Origin: Bacillota bacterium
GTDB lineage: Bacteria; Bacillota; Clostridia; Oscillospirales; Ruminococcaceae
Direction of reading: 5' to 3'
Assembly: GCA_023443315.1 (NCBI GenBank)
Contig: JAEZVA010000068.1
Span: 1-10,396, forward strand
DNA length: 10,396 nt
A program made the position numbers and the translations under genes. Positions 1-6,864 of the stretch are shown here, piece after piece (position 1 is the stretch's first letter; every line of letters starts with the position of its first letter). The notes beneath the pieces were generated by a model. It saw nothing but the letters and a program-made list of their open reading frames with translations. It was not told where the DNA came from and did not search any database.

Positions 1-985
1 GCCCCGGGTAGTTGATAAACGAAACCGCGTCGTGATTTTGCAAGAACTCGGCGACCTTCAGCGCGTTGTCGCAGTGGCGCTGCATACGAAGGGGCAGGGT
101 CTCTATGCCCTGCAGAATCATAAACGCATTAAACGGTGACAGGCATGCGCCCAGATCGCGCAGCATCAAGACGCGCAGGCGGGTAATAAAGCCCGCATTG
201 CCGCAGTCGCGCGCAAACACCAACCCGTGGTAGCTGACGTCCGGCTCGTTGTATTGAGGAAAACGCGGGTTGCCCGCAAAGTTAAAGTTGCCGCTATCCA
301 CAACAATGCCCGCCATGGAGGTGCCGTGCCCGCCGAGGAACTTTGTGGCGGAGTGGATCACGATATCCGCACCTAGCTCGATGGGGCGGCACAGGTAAGG
401 TGTGGTAAAGGTCGAGTCGGCAATTAGAGGGATGCCGTGACGGTGTGCAACGTCCGCAATCGCCGCGATATCCGCAACATTTGCGTTGGGGTTGCCTACA
501 ATCTCCACAAAGAACGCGCGGGTTTTATCTGTAATGGCGTTCTCCCATTCCTCAATGTTATCGGCGTTTACAAACTTGACGTTGATGCCGATGTTTTTTA
601 GTGTTACGCCAAGCAGATTGATGGCACCGCCGTAGATGTTCATGGAGGATACAATCTCATCCCCCGCGTTTGCGAGGTTTAACATGGTCGAGTAGATTGC
701 CGCGTGACCCGAAGACATGCAAAGCGCCGCAATGCCGCCGTCAAGCGCCGCAACCCGGCGTTCTAGGGTGTCGCAGGTGGGGTTCATGATGCGCGAGTAT
801 ATGTTTCCGCTTGCCTTGAGCTCGAACAGCTCGCGCGCGTGCTGCGCGCTCTCGAACTCATACGCGGTTGTTTGATAAATGGGTACGCACATGGAATGGG
901 TATCACCGTCGGGCTGCTGTCCCGCGTGTATGGTAAGGGTATCAAAGCCTAAGTTTGCAAGCTGTTCCTTCATCGTTTGGTTCAT
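1..985 (-). CDS. metY: O-acetylhomoserine sulfhydrylase (aminocarboxypropyltransferase), 3' end cut by window edge
   Basis: This PLP enzyme of the Cys/Met metabolism family makes homocysteine from O-acetyl-L-homoserine and sulfide in the cytoplasm, the direct sulfhydrylation route to methionine. The 328 complete codons show the family signatures: VPIYQTTAYEF near residues 34-44, a YSRIMNPT segment, a GHAAIYST stretch, VEIVGNPN, and SATKFLGGHGT, in which K215 is the expected Schiff-base lysine. Full-length members run to about 420-430 residues, so roughly 100 C-terminal residues lie outside the window. The start is uncertain. ATG at 985 has AAAGGA only 1 base away, with a weaker AGAGAG 7 bases away, while an in-frame ATG at 973 (residue 5) has AAAGGA 13 bases away. 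The gene is divergent from the carboxypeptidase gene. No SAM riboswitch or T-box was recognised in the 198-base gap. A cystathionine gamma-synthase is the main alternative, but the N-terminal half looks more like the sulfhydrylase branch. Confidence 0.9.
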   Translation of the reverse strand, partial: MNQTMKEQLANLGFDTLTIHAGQQPDGDTHSMCVPIYQTTAYEFESAQHARELFELKASGNIYSRIMNPTCDTLERRVAALDGGIAALCMSSGHAAIYSTMLNLANAGDEIVSSMNIYGGAINLLGVTLKNIGINVKFVNADNIEEWENAITDKTRAFFVEIVGNPNANVADIAAIADVAHRHGIPLIADSTFTTPYLCRPIELGADIVIHSATKFLGGHGTSMAGIVVDSGNFNFAGNPRFPQYNEPDVSYHGLVFARDCGNAGFITRLRVLMLRDLGACLSPFNAFMILQGIETLPLRMQRHCDNALKVAEFLQNHDAVSFINYPG

Positions 986-1109
986 GTCCTTTCTCTCTGG
1001 TCCATTTGACCTATTGATTTTGCCACAGGCTGTTTATGCAGAACAAACGCCTCGCGGTAAACGAAGCGGCTTCTTGGGGCAAGTTGTCCTTTTTATTTTG
1101 CGCATTCTC

Positions 1110-1118
1110 TGTTATAAT
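1110..1118 (+). promoter_or_regulatory. extended -10 promoter for the D-Ala-D-Ala carboxypeptidase gene
   Basis: The sequence TGTTATAAT is a perfect TGn-TATAAT extended -10 element. Its -35 region, around 1090-1095, is only T-rich, which is tolerated at extended -10 promoters. Transcription would start near 1125, leaving a leader of about 60 bases. A second TATAAT at 1153-1158, with TTGTCA at 1128-1133, is possible but sits almost on top of the ribosome binding site. Confidence 0.55.
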
Positions 1119-1183
1119 ATAGAGAGCTTGTCAGATTTATTGCCAATAGTTATATAATACACACTTACGGAGTGATTGTCTAC

Positions 1184-2518
1184 ATGAGAAAACTGAGTAC
1201 TGCTGTCTTGTTCACGGTGCTGATAACCCTATTTGCGCCGTTTTTTACCGTATTTGCGGATTATACCCCACCCTTTGAGCTGTCCGCAGAGGCGGTTTAC
1301 GTGGTGAACCTGGATACCGATACCGTTGTGTACCAAAAAAACGCCGACAAGAAGATGTATCCCGCTTCGCTTACCAAGCTGATGACAACCATCCTTGCGT
1401 TTGAGAACACCACCGACCTTGATAACACAATGGTACGATGCGGCGCAACCGTTTGGGATGAATTTTTAAATATGGGTCTACGCAGCTCTGATATTTCAAG
1501 CGCCGGGATTATTCCGGGCGAGGATCGTTCGATGCGCGACCTGTTGTACTGCATGCTGCTTCCTTCCGCCAACGAGGCGGCGAGCATCGTCGCATCACAC
1601 ATTGGAGGGTCACGCTCTGACTTTGTTGCGATGATGAACGAGAAGGCGCAGGAACTGGGCGCTGTCAGCACTCATTATGTAAACCCTCATGGGCTGCACG
1701 ACGAGGATCAGTATACCACAGCGAAGGATATGTACCTAATTGCGAGATACGCGATGCAGATCCCTGGATTTATGGACATTGCGTCCACCAATTCCTATGC
1801 CCTTGTGGCCTCAAACAAGCGCGGGCAGGAGTATATCAGCACCACCAACCGCATGCAGGTTCAGGGCTCGGACGTGTACTATCAGTATATCCGCGGCATG
1901 AAAACTGGAACCACGAATGAAGCGGGACGCTGCTTCATCTCGACCGCCACCAAGGACGGCTACACCTACCTGATTGTCCTGCTGGGGGCACCCATCTACG
2001 ACGAGAACGGGGAACGTTACCCCGAAAACAAGGCGTTTGCCGATACGAAGAAATTATACCAGTGGGCGTTTGATTCGTTTGAGGTCAAGGAGCTGCTCAA
2101 CAACGAACAGCCAATTGCCGAGGTGGAGTTAAAGCTGAACTGGGATAAGGATTACCTGCACCTACGACCCGAAACAAACTTTACGGCACTCGTACCCAGA
2201 GCGGTTGGCGAGGGGGATGTAATACCCCGCTTTAATGTGCCTACCTACGTGAATGCGCCGGTAGAAAAGGGTGATGTGCTAGGCACGGTTGAGCTGATGG
2301 TAATGGGGACACGCGTTGGCAGTGTAAATCTGTTGGCAGAAGAAGGCGCCGAGCGCAGTGAAGTTCTGTACTGGTACGAAATACTAAAGGCCGCTACGAA
2401 AACCGTGTGGTTCTACATCGGCATTGCTGTGTTTGTACTGCTGCTGGTTATTATGATTGTCGGCTCAATTATTTCAAGTCGCCGCAGCCGCATGAGCCGT
2501 ATTCGCAGAGGGTACTAA
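1184..2518 (+). CDS. D-alanyl-D-alanine carboxypeptidase (type-5 penicillin-binding protein, DacF/DacA-like)
   Basis: This low-molecular-mass PBP would trim the terminal D-Ala from peptidoglycan stem peptides on the outer face of the membrane. The 444-residue protein has all three active-site motifs: SLTK (S62 nucleophile, K65), SAN at 128-130 and KTG at 240-242. A signal peptide covers about residues 1-25, with a plausible cut after TVFA. The C-terminal beta-rich PBP5-type domain (about 300-395) is followed by a hydrophobic segment at about 408-430 and a basic tail. It is therefore probably anchored by a true membrane helix instead of the amphipathic helix of E. coli PBP5. I chose ATG at 1184: GGAGTG lies 9 bases upstream, and the protein then begins with a clean MRKL signal peptide. 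The upstream in-frame GTG at 1172 overlaps the Shine-Dalgarno itself. The gene appears monocistronic, with its own promoter and terminator. The exact paralogue (vegetative DacA or sporulation DacF/DacB) cannot be fixed from this sequence. Confidence 0.93.
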   Translation: MRKLSTAVLFTVLITLFAPFFTVFADYTPPFELSAEAVYVVNLDTDTVVYQKNADKKMYPASLTKLMTTILAFENTTDLDNTMVRCGATVWDEFLNMGLRSSDISSAGIIPGEDRSMRDLLYCMLLPSANEAASIVASHIGGSRSDFVAMMNEKAQELGAVSTHYVNPHGLHDEDQYTTAKDMYLIARYAMQIPGFMDIASTNSYALVASNKRGQEYISTTNRMQVQGSDVYYQYIRGMKTGTTNEAGRCFISTATKDGYTYLIVLLGAPIYDENGERYPENKAFADTKKLYQWAFDSFEVKELLNNEQPIAEVELKLNWDKDYLHLRPETNFTALVPRAVGEGDVIPRFNVPTYVNAPVEKGDVLGTVELMVMGTRVGSVNLLAEEGAERSEVLYWYEILKAATKTVWFYIGIAVFVLLLVIMIVGSIISSRRSRMSRIRRGY

Positions 2519-2557
2519 GCTGGTCATACACTCAGGAGAATGAAAACAGCAGATATT

Positions 2558-2585
2558 AAGCCGCGAACCCGAGGGTTCGCGGCTT
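2558..2585 (+). terminator. rho-independent terminator after the carboxypeptidase gene
   Basis: A perfect 12-bp GC-rich stem (2558-2569 with 2574-2585) and a CGAG loop are followed by TGTTGTGTGTT. The hairpin starts 40 bases after the stop codon. It also lies just beyond the stop of the convergent cyclase gene. In that direction the trailing sequence (AATATC) is not a U-tract, so it is at best a weak bidirectional terminator. Confidence 0.85.
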
Positions 2586-2621
2586 TGTTGTGTGTTGATA
2601 GGCATCTTTTGGGCGAGGCGG

Positions 2622-3770
2622 CTATACGAGCGCACGGTGTTGTGCACTCCGCTCCGCACATCGCACCCCGTGAGACATCACGCAGTTTTTACCCGAACTC
2701 TTTGCCGCATACAGGTTATTATCTGCGCGCGCAAGCATGGACTGTATCGTATCTTCGGGTTGATAACAGGCAATACCAAAGCTGCAGGTAACCCGAACCT
2801 CGTTTATTATCAGGTTATCTATACCGCGGCATAGTTTGTCTGAGATATCCACGCAGTTATAATGAGAACAGTCGGGGAAGATAATGATAAACTCCTCGCC
2901 GCCCCAACGGTACATCGGGCAATCGTCCGTAAGCTGTTGCTGTACCGTGCGCACAATTTCAAGAAGCACCGCATCGCCCATTAGATGACCGTAGGTATCG
3001 TTAATTGACTTAAAGTCGTCGATGTCAAACAGCACAATTCCAAAGTCATCCCCACACGAGTCGACCTGTTTAATTCGTTGCGTAAGGTCTGCGCTGAGGG
3101 TTTCGCGGTTATAAAGCCCTGTCATCGAATCGGTCTTTGACAATATCTCAAGCTGTCTGCCGTTGAGGTAAAGCAAGCGGCGTTGCGCCTCGTTTTTGTA
3201 GGTGCTGACTGCCCGCAGTGCCAGTACGAGCAATGCGTAAACGACTCCCGCCAAAAAATTGTTGCTACTAATATCCGGACGTGCAACCCCCATTACCACA
3301 AAAAATGCAACCGATATCACTGTCGCCACCAAAACCTTGTTAACCCAGCGATTGGGAATCATAAAAACAACCAGCACAATGCAAAACAGACCCATCAGCT
3401 GTAAAAGAAAGTTGGGGTGCTCGTAGCTGAGGCAGATAATACAAAAAGAAACAGAGGAAACCAAAATCGATATATTGTATAGATAGTAAAACTTTTCGTA
3501 GTTTTTTGACACGCTCATGGTAAAATACAAACCAAACGCGCATAAACAAATCAGCACGCGGTTTGCCAAAATAAACAACACGGTAGAGGGCGAGCTGTTT
3601 GTCAAATAATCGGCGATAATAAACAAAAAGAATACGATACCAAGGGCAAACGCCAAGGTTCGCATATAGTGAAATGATTGTATAATCTGAGCGCGAGCGT
3701 ATTCTTGCTCTAGCTTGCAATCCTCAAACTCATTTAGCATGTTCAGTTTTCCGTTTAGCGGGGCTCTCAT
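2622..3770 (-). CDS. membrane-bound GGDEF diguanylate cyclase
   Basis: This protein should condense two GTP into cyclic di-GMP at the inner membrane face. The first 190 or so of its 382 residues contain about six hydrophobic helices (roughly 37-55, 63-85, 95-115, 120-138, 144-162, 172-187) that match no sensor domain I can name. A short linker leads to a complete GGDEF domain: TDSMTGLYNR (213-222), FDIDDFKSINDTYGH (248-262, D249 metal ligand) and an intact GGEEF at 290-294. Catalysis is therefore expected. The inhibitory I-site RxxD expected just upstream reads TDDC at 281-284, so product feedback through that site appears absent. ATG at 3770 is supported by GAGGGAG, whose GGGAG core lies 7 bases away; an internal ATG at 3740 is less likely. 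The gene stands alone with its own promoter, convergent with the carboxypeptidase gene. No EAL or HD-GYP partner is in the window. The signal it senses is unknown. Confidence 0.92.
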   Translation of the reverse strand: MRAPLNGKLNMLNEFEDCKLEQEYARAQIIQSFHYMRTLAFALGIVFFLFIIADYLTNSSPSTVLFILANRVLICLCAFGLYFTMSVSKNYEKFYYLYNISILVSSVSFCIICLSYEHPNFLLQLMGLFCIVLVVFMIPNRWVNKVLVATVISVAFFVVMGVARPDISSNNFLAGVVYALLVLALRAVSTYKNEAQRRLLYLNGRQLEILSKTDSMTGLYNRETLSADLTQRIKQVDSCGDDFGIVLFDIDDFKSINDTYGHLMGDAVLLEIVRTVQQQLTDDCPMYRWGGEEFIIIFPDCSHYNCVDISDKLCRGIDNLIINEVRVTCSFGIACYQPEDTIQSMLARADNNLYAAKSSGKNCVMSHGVRCAERSAQHRALV

Positions 3771-3876
3771 TGATGTGCTCCCTCATTCCGGTGAGATGTT
3801 CGAAGCTGGTTTCCGTCAACCGATAGATAACGAGGTTTGTACAAAATAAGATTATTCAATATGGTATATTTTAACC

Positions 3877-3905
3877 ATTTTACCACAACCTAATCCGCAT
3901 TACAA
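3877..3905 (-). promoter_or_regulatory. sigma-A promoter of the diguanylate cyclase gene
   Basis: On the minus strand, TTGTAA (3900-3905) and TAAAAT (3877-3882) are separated by 17 bases, and a TG one base before the -10 adds an extended element. Transcription would start near 3870, giving a leader of about 100 bases before the ATG at 3770. Confidence 0.65.
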
Positions 3906-4021
3906 GGAATCATTCGTCAATAACCGCGAAATATCGATATTACTTTCGTTCGATTTTTGGTTCAACAATTCGAAACCGATTTCGCTTCTCTGTGCCGATT
4001 TTAATCGTTCAGGCTAATACA

Positions 4022-4054
4022 AAACGCACGGGCGAATCGATTATTCGCCCGTGC
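4022..4054 (-). terminator. rho-independent terminator ending the infB-pnp operon
   Basis: A perfect 11-bp GC-rich stem (4026-4036 with 4044-4054) and a 7-base loop are followed on the minus strand by GTTTTGTATT. It lies 36 bases after the pnp stop codon and would end the operon. The plus-strand side lacks a T-tract, so it acts on pnp only. Confidence 0.87.
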
Positions 4055-4090
4055 ACATTATCATATAGGTTGCTTTGATGAAATAAGGAT

Positions 4091-6199
4091 TTACTCCTTA
4101 TTCTCCTTCTTTGCGGCAATGTCCATCAACGCATCGCGGCGGGAGAGGTTCACGCGACCCTGCTGGTCAATCTCGGTAACCTTTACCACGACCTCGTCGC
4201 CAACCGATACAACGTCTTCTACCTTCTCCACACGCTTGGTATCAAGCTTAGAGATGTGCACAAGACCTTCCTTACCGGGGGCAATCTCAACAAAGGCACC
4301 GAAGTTCATCAGGCGGGTTACCCTGCCCTTATACAATGCGCCAACCTCGGGATCCATTACAATGGTCTGGATTACGCGGATTGCACGGCGGGCATTCTCG
4401 ATATCGATGGAGGATACATATACGTTTCCGTCCTCTTCCACGTCAATCTTAACATCGCACTCGGCGCATATCTTCTGAATGACCTTACCACCCTGACCGA
4501 TGACTTCACGAATCTTATCCACTTCAATCTTGATGTTCAGCATCTTGGGCGCGTACTTGGAAAGCTCCTTACGCGGCTCGGCAATCGCCTTCGCCATAAC
4601 TTCGTCAAGGATAAACAGGCGCGCCTTGCGGCACTTCTCGAGCGCCTCGGCAATCACCTCGGGGGTGAGGCCGTCGTTTTTGATGTCTACCTGGATGGCG
4701 GTAATGCCCTTGTGGGTGCCGCCTACCTTAAAGTCCATATCGCCGAAGAAGTCCTCGACGCCCTGAATGTCCACCATGGTCATGAAACGGTCGCCCTCGG
4801 TAATCAAACCGCAGGAGATGCCTGCAACGGGCGCCTTAATCGGTACGCCGGCATCCATCAGCGAAAGTGTAGATGCACAAATCGCGCCCTGCGAGGTGGA
4901 GCCGTTGGACGAAAGCACCTCGGATACAATACGGATGGCGTATGGGAACTGATCTACGGGTGGGATAACCGGCTCAAGCGCACGCTCTGCAAGCGCGCCG
5001 TGACCAATCTCGCGACGTCCGGGTCCGCGGCTTGGACGAGTTTCACCCACCGAATAGGACGGGAAGTTGTACTGGTGCATATAGCGCTTGCTGTCCGCCT
5101 CGTCGATGCCGTCAAGAATCTGGGCATCTCTGACCTGACCCAAGGTAGTTATGGTAAGCACCTGAGTCTGGCCTCTGGTAAACAGACCAGAACCGTGTAC
5201 ACGGGGCAACAAGCCAACCTCGGCGGAAAGCGGACGAATCTCGTCGATGCCTCTACCGTCTACGCGCTTGCCCTCGTCGAGCAGCCAGCGGCGAACTACA
5301 TATTTCTGCAGCTTATACAGCGCTTCGGGGATCTGCGCTGCAAGGTCGGGGTACTCTGCGGAGAACTTTGTGGTAACCTCGTCCGCAACGGGAGCGAAGC
5401 GCGCATCGCGCACGTTCTTGTCGTCGGTATCGAGCGCATGCTTTACCTTATCAATGGCGAATAACTTAATAGCCTCGAACAGGTCGTGGTCAACCTCCAT
5501 CGACTCAAACGCAAACTTGGGCTTGCCAATCTCAGCGACAATGCTATCAATAAACTTAATGATTTCTTTTATCTCTTCATGCGCCTTTGCAATACCCGCA
5601 AGCATCACATCTTCGGGAACCTCGTTTGCGCCTGCCTCAATCATGACAACCTTTTTACTGGTAGCAGCAACGGTTACCAGCATGTCGCCGTTCTGGCGCT
5701 GCGCGGAGTTGGGGTTAATTACAATCTCGCCGTCCACATAGCCGACGTTCACGCCGCCGATGGGACCTGCCCACGGAATATCGGAGATAGAAATCGCGAT
5801 GGATGTTCCGATCATGCCGACGATCTCGGGCGAGAAGTCGGGGTCGGTGCTGAGCACGGTCATGACAACCGACACATCGTTGCGCATATCCTTAGGGAAC
5901 AATGGACGGATAGGACGATCCACAAGGCGGGATGCAAGAACTGCTTTGTCGGTCGGTCTGCCCTCTCTCTTTAAGAAAGAACCGGGGATGCGTCCCACCG
6001 AATAGAGCTTCTCTTCAAAATCCACCGAAAGGGGGAAGAAATCGATGCCCTCCCGGGGCTTCTTCGATGCGGTCACGTTGCACAGTACGACGGTCTCGCC
6101 ATAGCGTACCATACAAGAACCGTTGGAAAGACCGCACATCTTGCCGGTTTCTACCTGCAACGGTCTGCCTGCAAAGGTTGTTTCAAAGGTTTTAAACAT
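4091..6199 (-). CDS. pnp: polyribonucleotide nucleotidyltransferase (PNPase)
   Basis: PNPase degrades RNA 3'-to-5' by phosphorolysis, releasing nucleoside diphosphates, and can run in reverse to add tails. It acts as a ring-shaped trimer in the cytoplasm. The 702 residues follow the family order: a first RNase PH domain (about 10-210), a helical linker (about 235-305), and the catalytic second RNase PH domain (about 310-540). That domain carries the phosphate-site RGPGRREIGHG (391-401), SNGSTSQ (431-437) and the metal-binding FFGDMDFKVGGT (484-495). The KH domain has GQGG at 568-571, and the S1 domain (about 620-690) contains GRVTRLMNFGAFVE. Length and motifs are normal, with no sign of damage. 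ATG at 6199 has GGAGG 6 bases upstream. It is the last gene of its operon, 178 bases after rpsO; that gap holds a terminator and a long hairpin likely to control pnp expression. The short oligonucleotides it leaves are substrates for NrnA, encoded upstream. Confidence 0.98.
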   Translation of the reverse strand: MFKTFETTFAGRPLQVETGKMCGLSNGSCMVRYGETVVLCNVTASKKPREGIDFFPLSVDFEEKLYSVGRIPGSFLKREGRPTDKAVLASRLVDRPIRPLFPKDMRNDVSVVMTVLSTDPDFSPEIVGMIGTSIAISISDIPWAGPIGGVNVGYVDGEIVINPNSAQRQNGDMLVTVAATSKKVVMIEAGANEVPEDVMLAGIAKAHEEIKEIIKFIDSIVAEIGKPKFAFESMEVDHDLFEAIKLFAIDKVKHALDTDDKNVRDARFAPVADEVTTKFSAEYPDLAAQIPEALYKLQKYVVRRWLLDEGKRVDGRGIDEIRPLSAEVGLLPRVHGSGLFTRGQTQVLTITTLGQVRDAQILDGIDEADSKRYMHQYNFPSYSVGETRPSRGPGRREIGHGALAERALEPVIPPVDQFPYAIRIVSEVLSSNGSTSQGAICASTLSLMDAGVPIKAPVAGISCGLITEGDRFMTMVDIQGVEDFFGDMDFKVGGTHKGITAIQVDIKNDGLTPEVIAEALEKCRKARLFILDEVMAKAIAEPRKELSKYAPKMLNIKIEVDKIREVIGQGGKVIQKICAECDVKIDVEEDGNVYVSSIDIENARRAIRVIQTIVMDPEVGALYKGRVTRLMNFGAFVEIAPGKEGLVHISKLDTKRVEKVEDVVSVGDEVVVKVTEIDQQGRVNLSRRDALMDIAAKKENKE

Positions 6200-6248
6200 A
6201 TGCTACCTCCATCTTATGTTATGTACTTCATATGTTATAGGTAGCCGT

Positions 6249-6310
6249 GGTTTAGCAATAAATCCGATGCTTCGATTATGATACCGAAGCACCCGATTCA
6301 CTGCTAACCC
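6249..6310 (-). promoter_or_regulatory. long imperfect hairpin in the pnp leader, candidate RNase III/PNPase autoregulatory element
   Basis: Positions 6249-6274 and 6285-6310 pair around a 10-base loop. Of 26 positions, 21 are Watson-Crick, two are mismatches (6251/6308 and 6265/6294) and three are A-C on the plus strand. Those three become U-G wobbles in the minus-strand RNA, so the fold makes sense in the pnp transcript and not on the other strand. The hairpin ends 49 bases upstream of the pnp start and has no U-tract, so it is not a terminator. In E. coli a long stem in the pnp leader is cut by RNase III and then destabilised by PNPase; the same role here is inferred from position and shape only. 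Confidence 0.6.
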
Positions 6311-6323
6311 GTCGGCATTACCC

Positions 6324-6364
6324 AAACAAAACGTCCAAAAGGCAGGCGGAGTATTCCGCCTGCC
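6324..6364 (-). terminator. terminator or attenuator between rpsO and pnp
   Basis: A 10-bp perfect GC-rich stem (6341-6350 with 6355-6364, extendable by one A-T pair) and a 4-base loop are followed on the minus strand by TTTTGGACGTTTTGTTT. It begins 13 bases after the rpsO stop. The broken T-tract suggests partial read-through into pnp, for which I see no convincing separate promoter. Confidence 0.78.
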
Positions 6365-6377
6365 TCCCATTGTCATG

Positions 6378-6644
6378 TTACTTACGAAGACCCAGCTTCT
6401 TAATGATCTCACGATATCTCTCAACGTCCTTCTTCATCAGGTAGTTGAGAAGATTGCGACGGCGACCTACCATCTTAAGCAGTCCTCTGCGGGAGTGGTG
6501 GTCATTCTTGTGGATCTTTAAGTGTTCGGTGAGGTCGTTGATTCTCTTGGTGAGAATGGCAACCTGTACCTCGGGTGAGCCGGTATCGCCTTCGCTTTTC
6601 GCGTTTTCAAGGATAATCTGTGTTTTCTGCTCTTTGAGCATCAT
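6378..6644 (-). CDS. rpsO: 30S ribosomal protein S15
   Basis: S15 is a primary 16S rRNA-binding protein that organises the central domain of the 30S subunit and forms an intersubunit bridge. The protein is 88 residues with the family's hallmark stretches: DTGSPEVQVAILT near the N-terminus, HKNDHHSRRGLLKMVGRRR in the middle and YREIIKKLGLRK at the end. I chose ATG at 6644, with AAGGGG 8 bases upstream, which matches the usual 87-89 residues. A longer reading from GTG at 6653 would begin inside the Shine-Dalgarno and is unlikely; ATG at 6641 is the only other candidate. The gene has its own near-consensus promoter inside the operon and a structured leader of about 135 bases, which suggests S15 autoregulation. 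A terminator follows directly. Confidence 0.97.
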   Translation of the reverse strand: MMLKEQKTQIILENAKSEGDTGSPEVQVAILTKRINDLTEHLKIHKNDHHSRRGLLKMVGRRRNLLNYLMKKDVERYREIIKKLGLRK

Positions 6645-6780
6645 AGTATGCACCCCTTAATAATATGTCCCTAATCGCAGCACAGGGCGGGGCAATCTCC
6701 TAAAAGGCTTGACCCCTGAGCCGGGAATAGGGTAATTGATGTGTACCGCCCGCTTATAGACCGCAGGTACGCACACCACG
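6645..6780 (-). promoter_or_regulatory. structured rpsO leader, candidate S15 autoregulatory RNA
   Basis: The roughly 135-base leader contains several possible helices on the minus strand. GTACC pairs with GGTAC (within 6732-6763). CCCTA (about 6728-6732) pairs with TAGGG (about 6670-6674), enclosing the middle. GCCCC (6689-6693) can pair with AGGGGT at 6712-6717 or with the identical AGGGGT at 6652-6657 that includes the Shine-Dalgarno. This choice could switch translation. S15 leaders are known in several bacterial groups, but I cannot assign this one to a described class. Confidence 0.45.
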
Positions 6781-6786
6781 AAATTT

Positions 6787-6815
6787 ATTATAGCATGCCC
6801 AGATAATTATGTAAA
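6787..6815 (-). promoter_or_regulatory. strong internal sigma-A promoter for rpsO-pnp
   Basis: TTTACA (6810-6815) and a perfect TATAAT (6787-6792) are separated by exactly 17 bases on the minus strand, the best promoter match in the window. It lies in the 220-base gap after ribF and lets rpsO and pnp be transcribed apart from infB. No terminator separates ribF from it, so read-through from upstream is also expected. Confidence 0.85.
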
Positions 6816-6864
6816 TACCCAAATACCGAGCCTTATCTTAACAGCGTATAATGGATTTTGGGCG

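Larger units (their letters stand above)
3771..4090. other. 320-base intergenic region between the cyclase gene and pnp
   Basis: The region holds the cyclase leader and promoter (3877-3905) and the pnp terminator (4022-4054). The AT-rich stretch 3906-4021 between them contains no credible coding sequence. Its only notable element is a 12-bp perfect palindrome, AATATCGATATT, at 3930-3941, about 25 bases upstream of the cyclase -35 box. It could be an operator, but nothing else supports that. Confidence 0.6.

Noticed and set aside
879..1157. A 92-codon plus-strand open frame over the start of the sulfhydrylase gene and the promoter gap.
   Set aside because: It overlaps the conserved N-terminus of the real minus-strand gene and the promoter of the carboxypeptidase gene. 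Its translation resembles no known protein.
1172..1183. A GTG start for the carboxypeptidase that would add four residues.
   Set aside because: The GTG overlaps the GGAG Shine-Dalgarno that serves ATG 1184, and the shorter form gives a standard signal peptide.
986..1183. A possible SAM riboswitch or T-box upstream of the sulfhydrylase gene.
   Set aside because: The minus-strand leader shows no T-box sequence, no SAM-aptamer core and no terminator hairpin; only small weak stems were found.
2540..2834. Small plus-strand frames after the carboxypeptidase gene.
   Set aside because: They cross the terminator hairpin and the antisense of the cyclase C-terminus, have no convincing role and are not protein-like.
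3906..4021. A possible small gene or RNA in the AT-rich gap upstream of the cyclase promoter.
   Set aside because: There is no open frame with a ribosome binding site, and no strong hairpin other than short 5-bp stems and the 12-bp palindrome.
4256..5464. A 402-codon open frame on the plus strand inside pnp, and others at 5486-5974 and 5247-5741.
   Set aside because: They run antisense to an intact, highly conserved pnp gene and have no recognisable domain. Long antisense frames are expected opposite strongly biased coding sequence.
6645..6653. A GTG start at 6653 giving a 91-residue S15.
   Set aside because: The codon lies within the AAGGGG ribosome binding site, and the family length fits ATG 6644.
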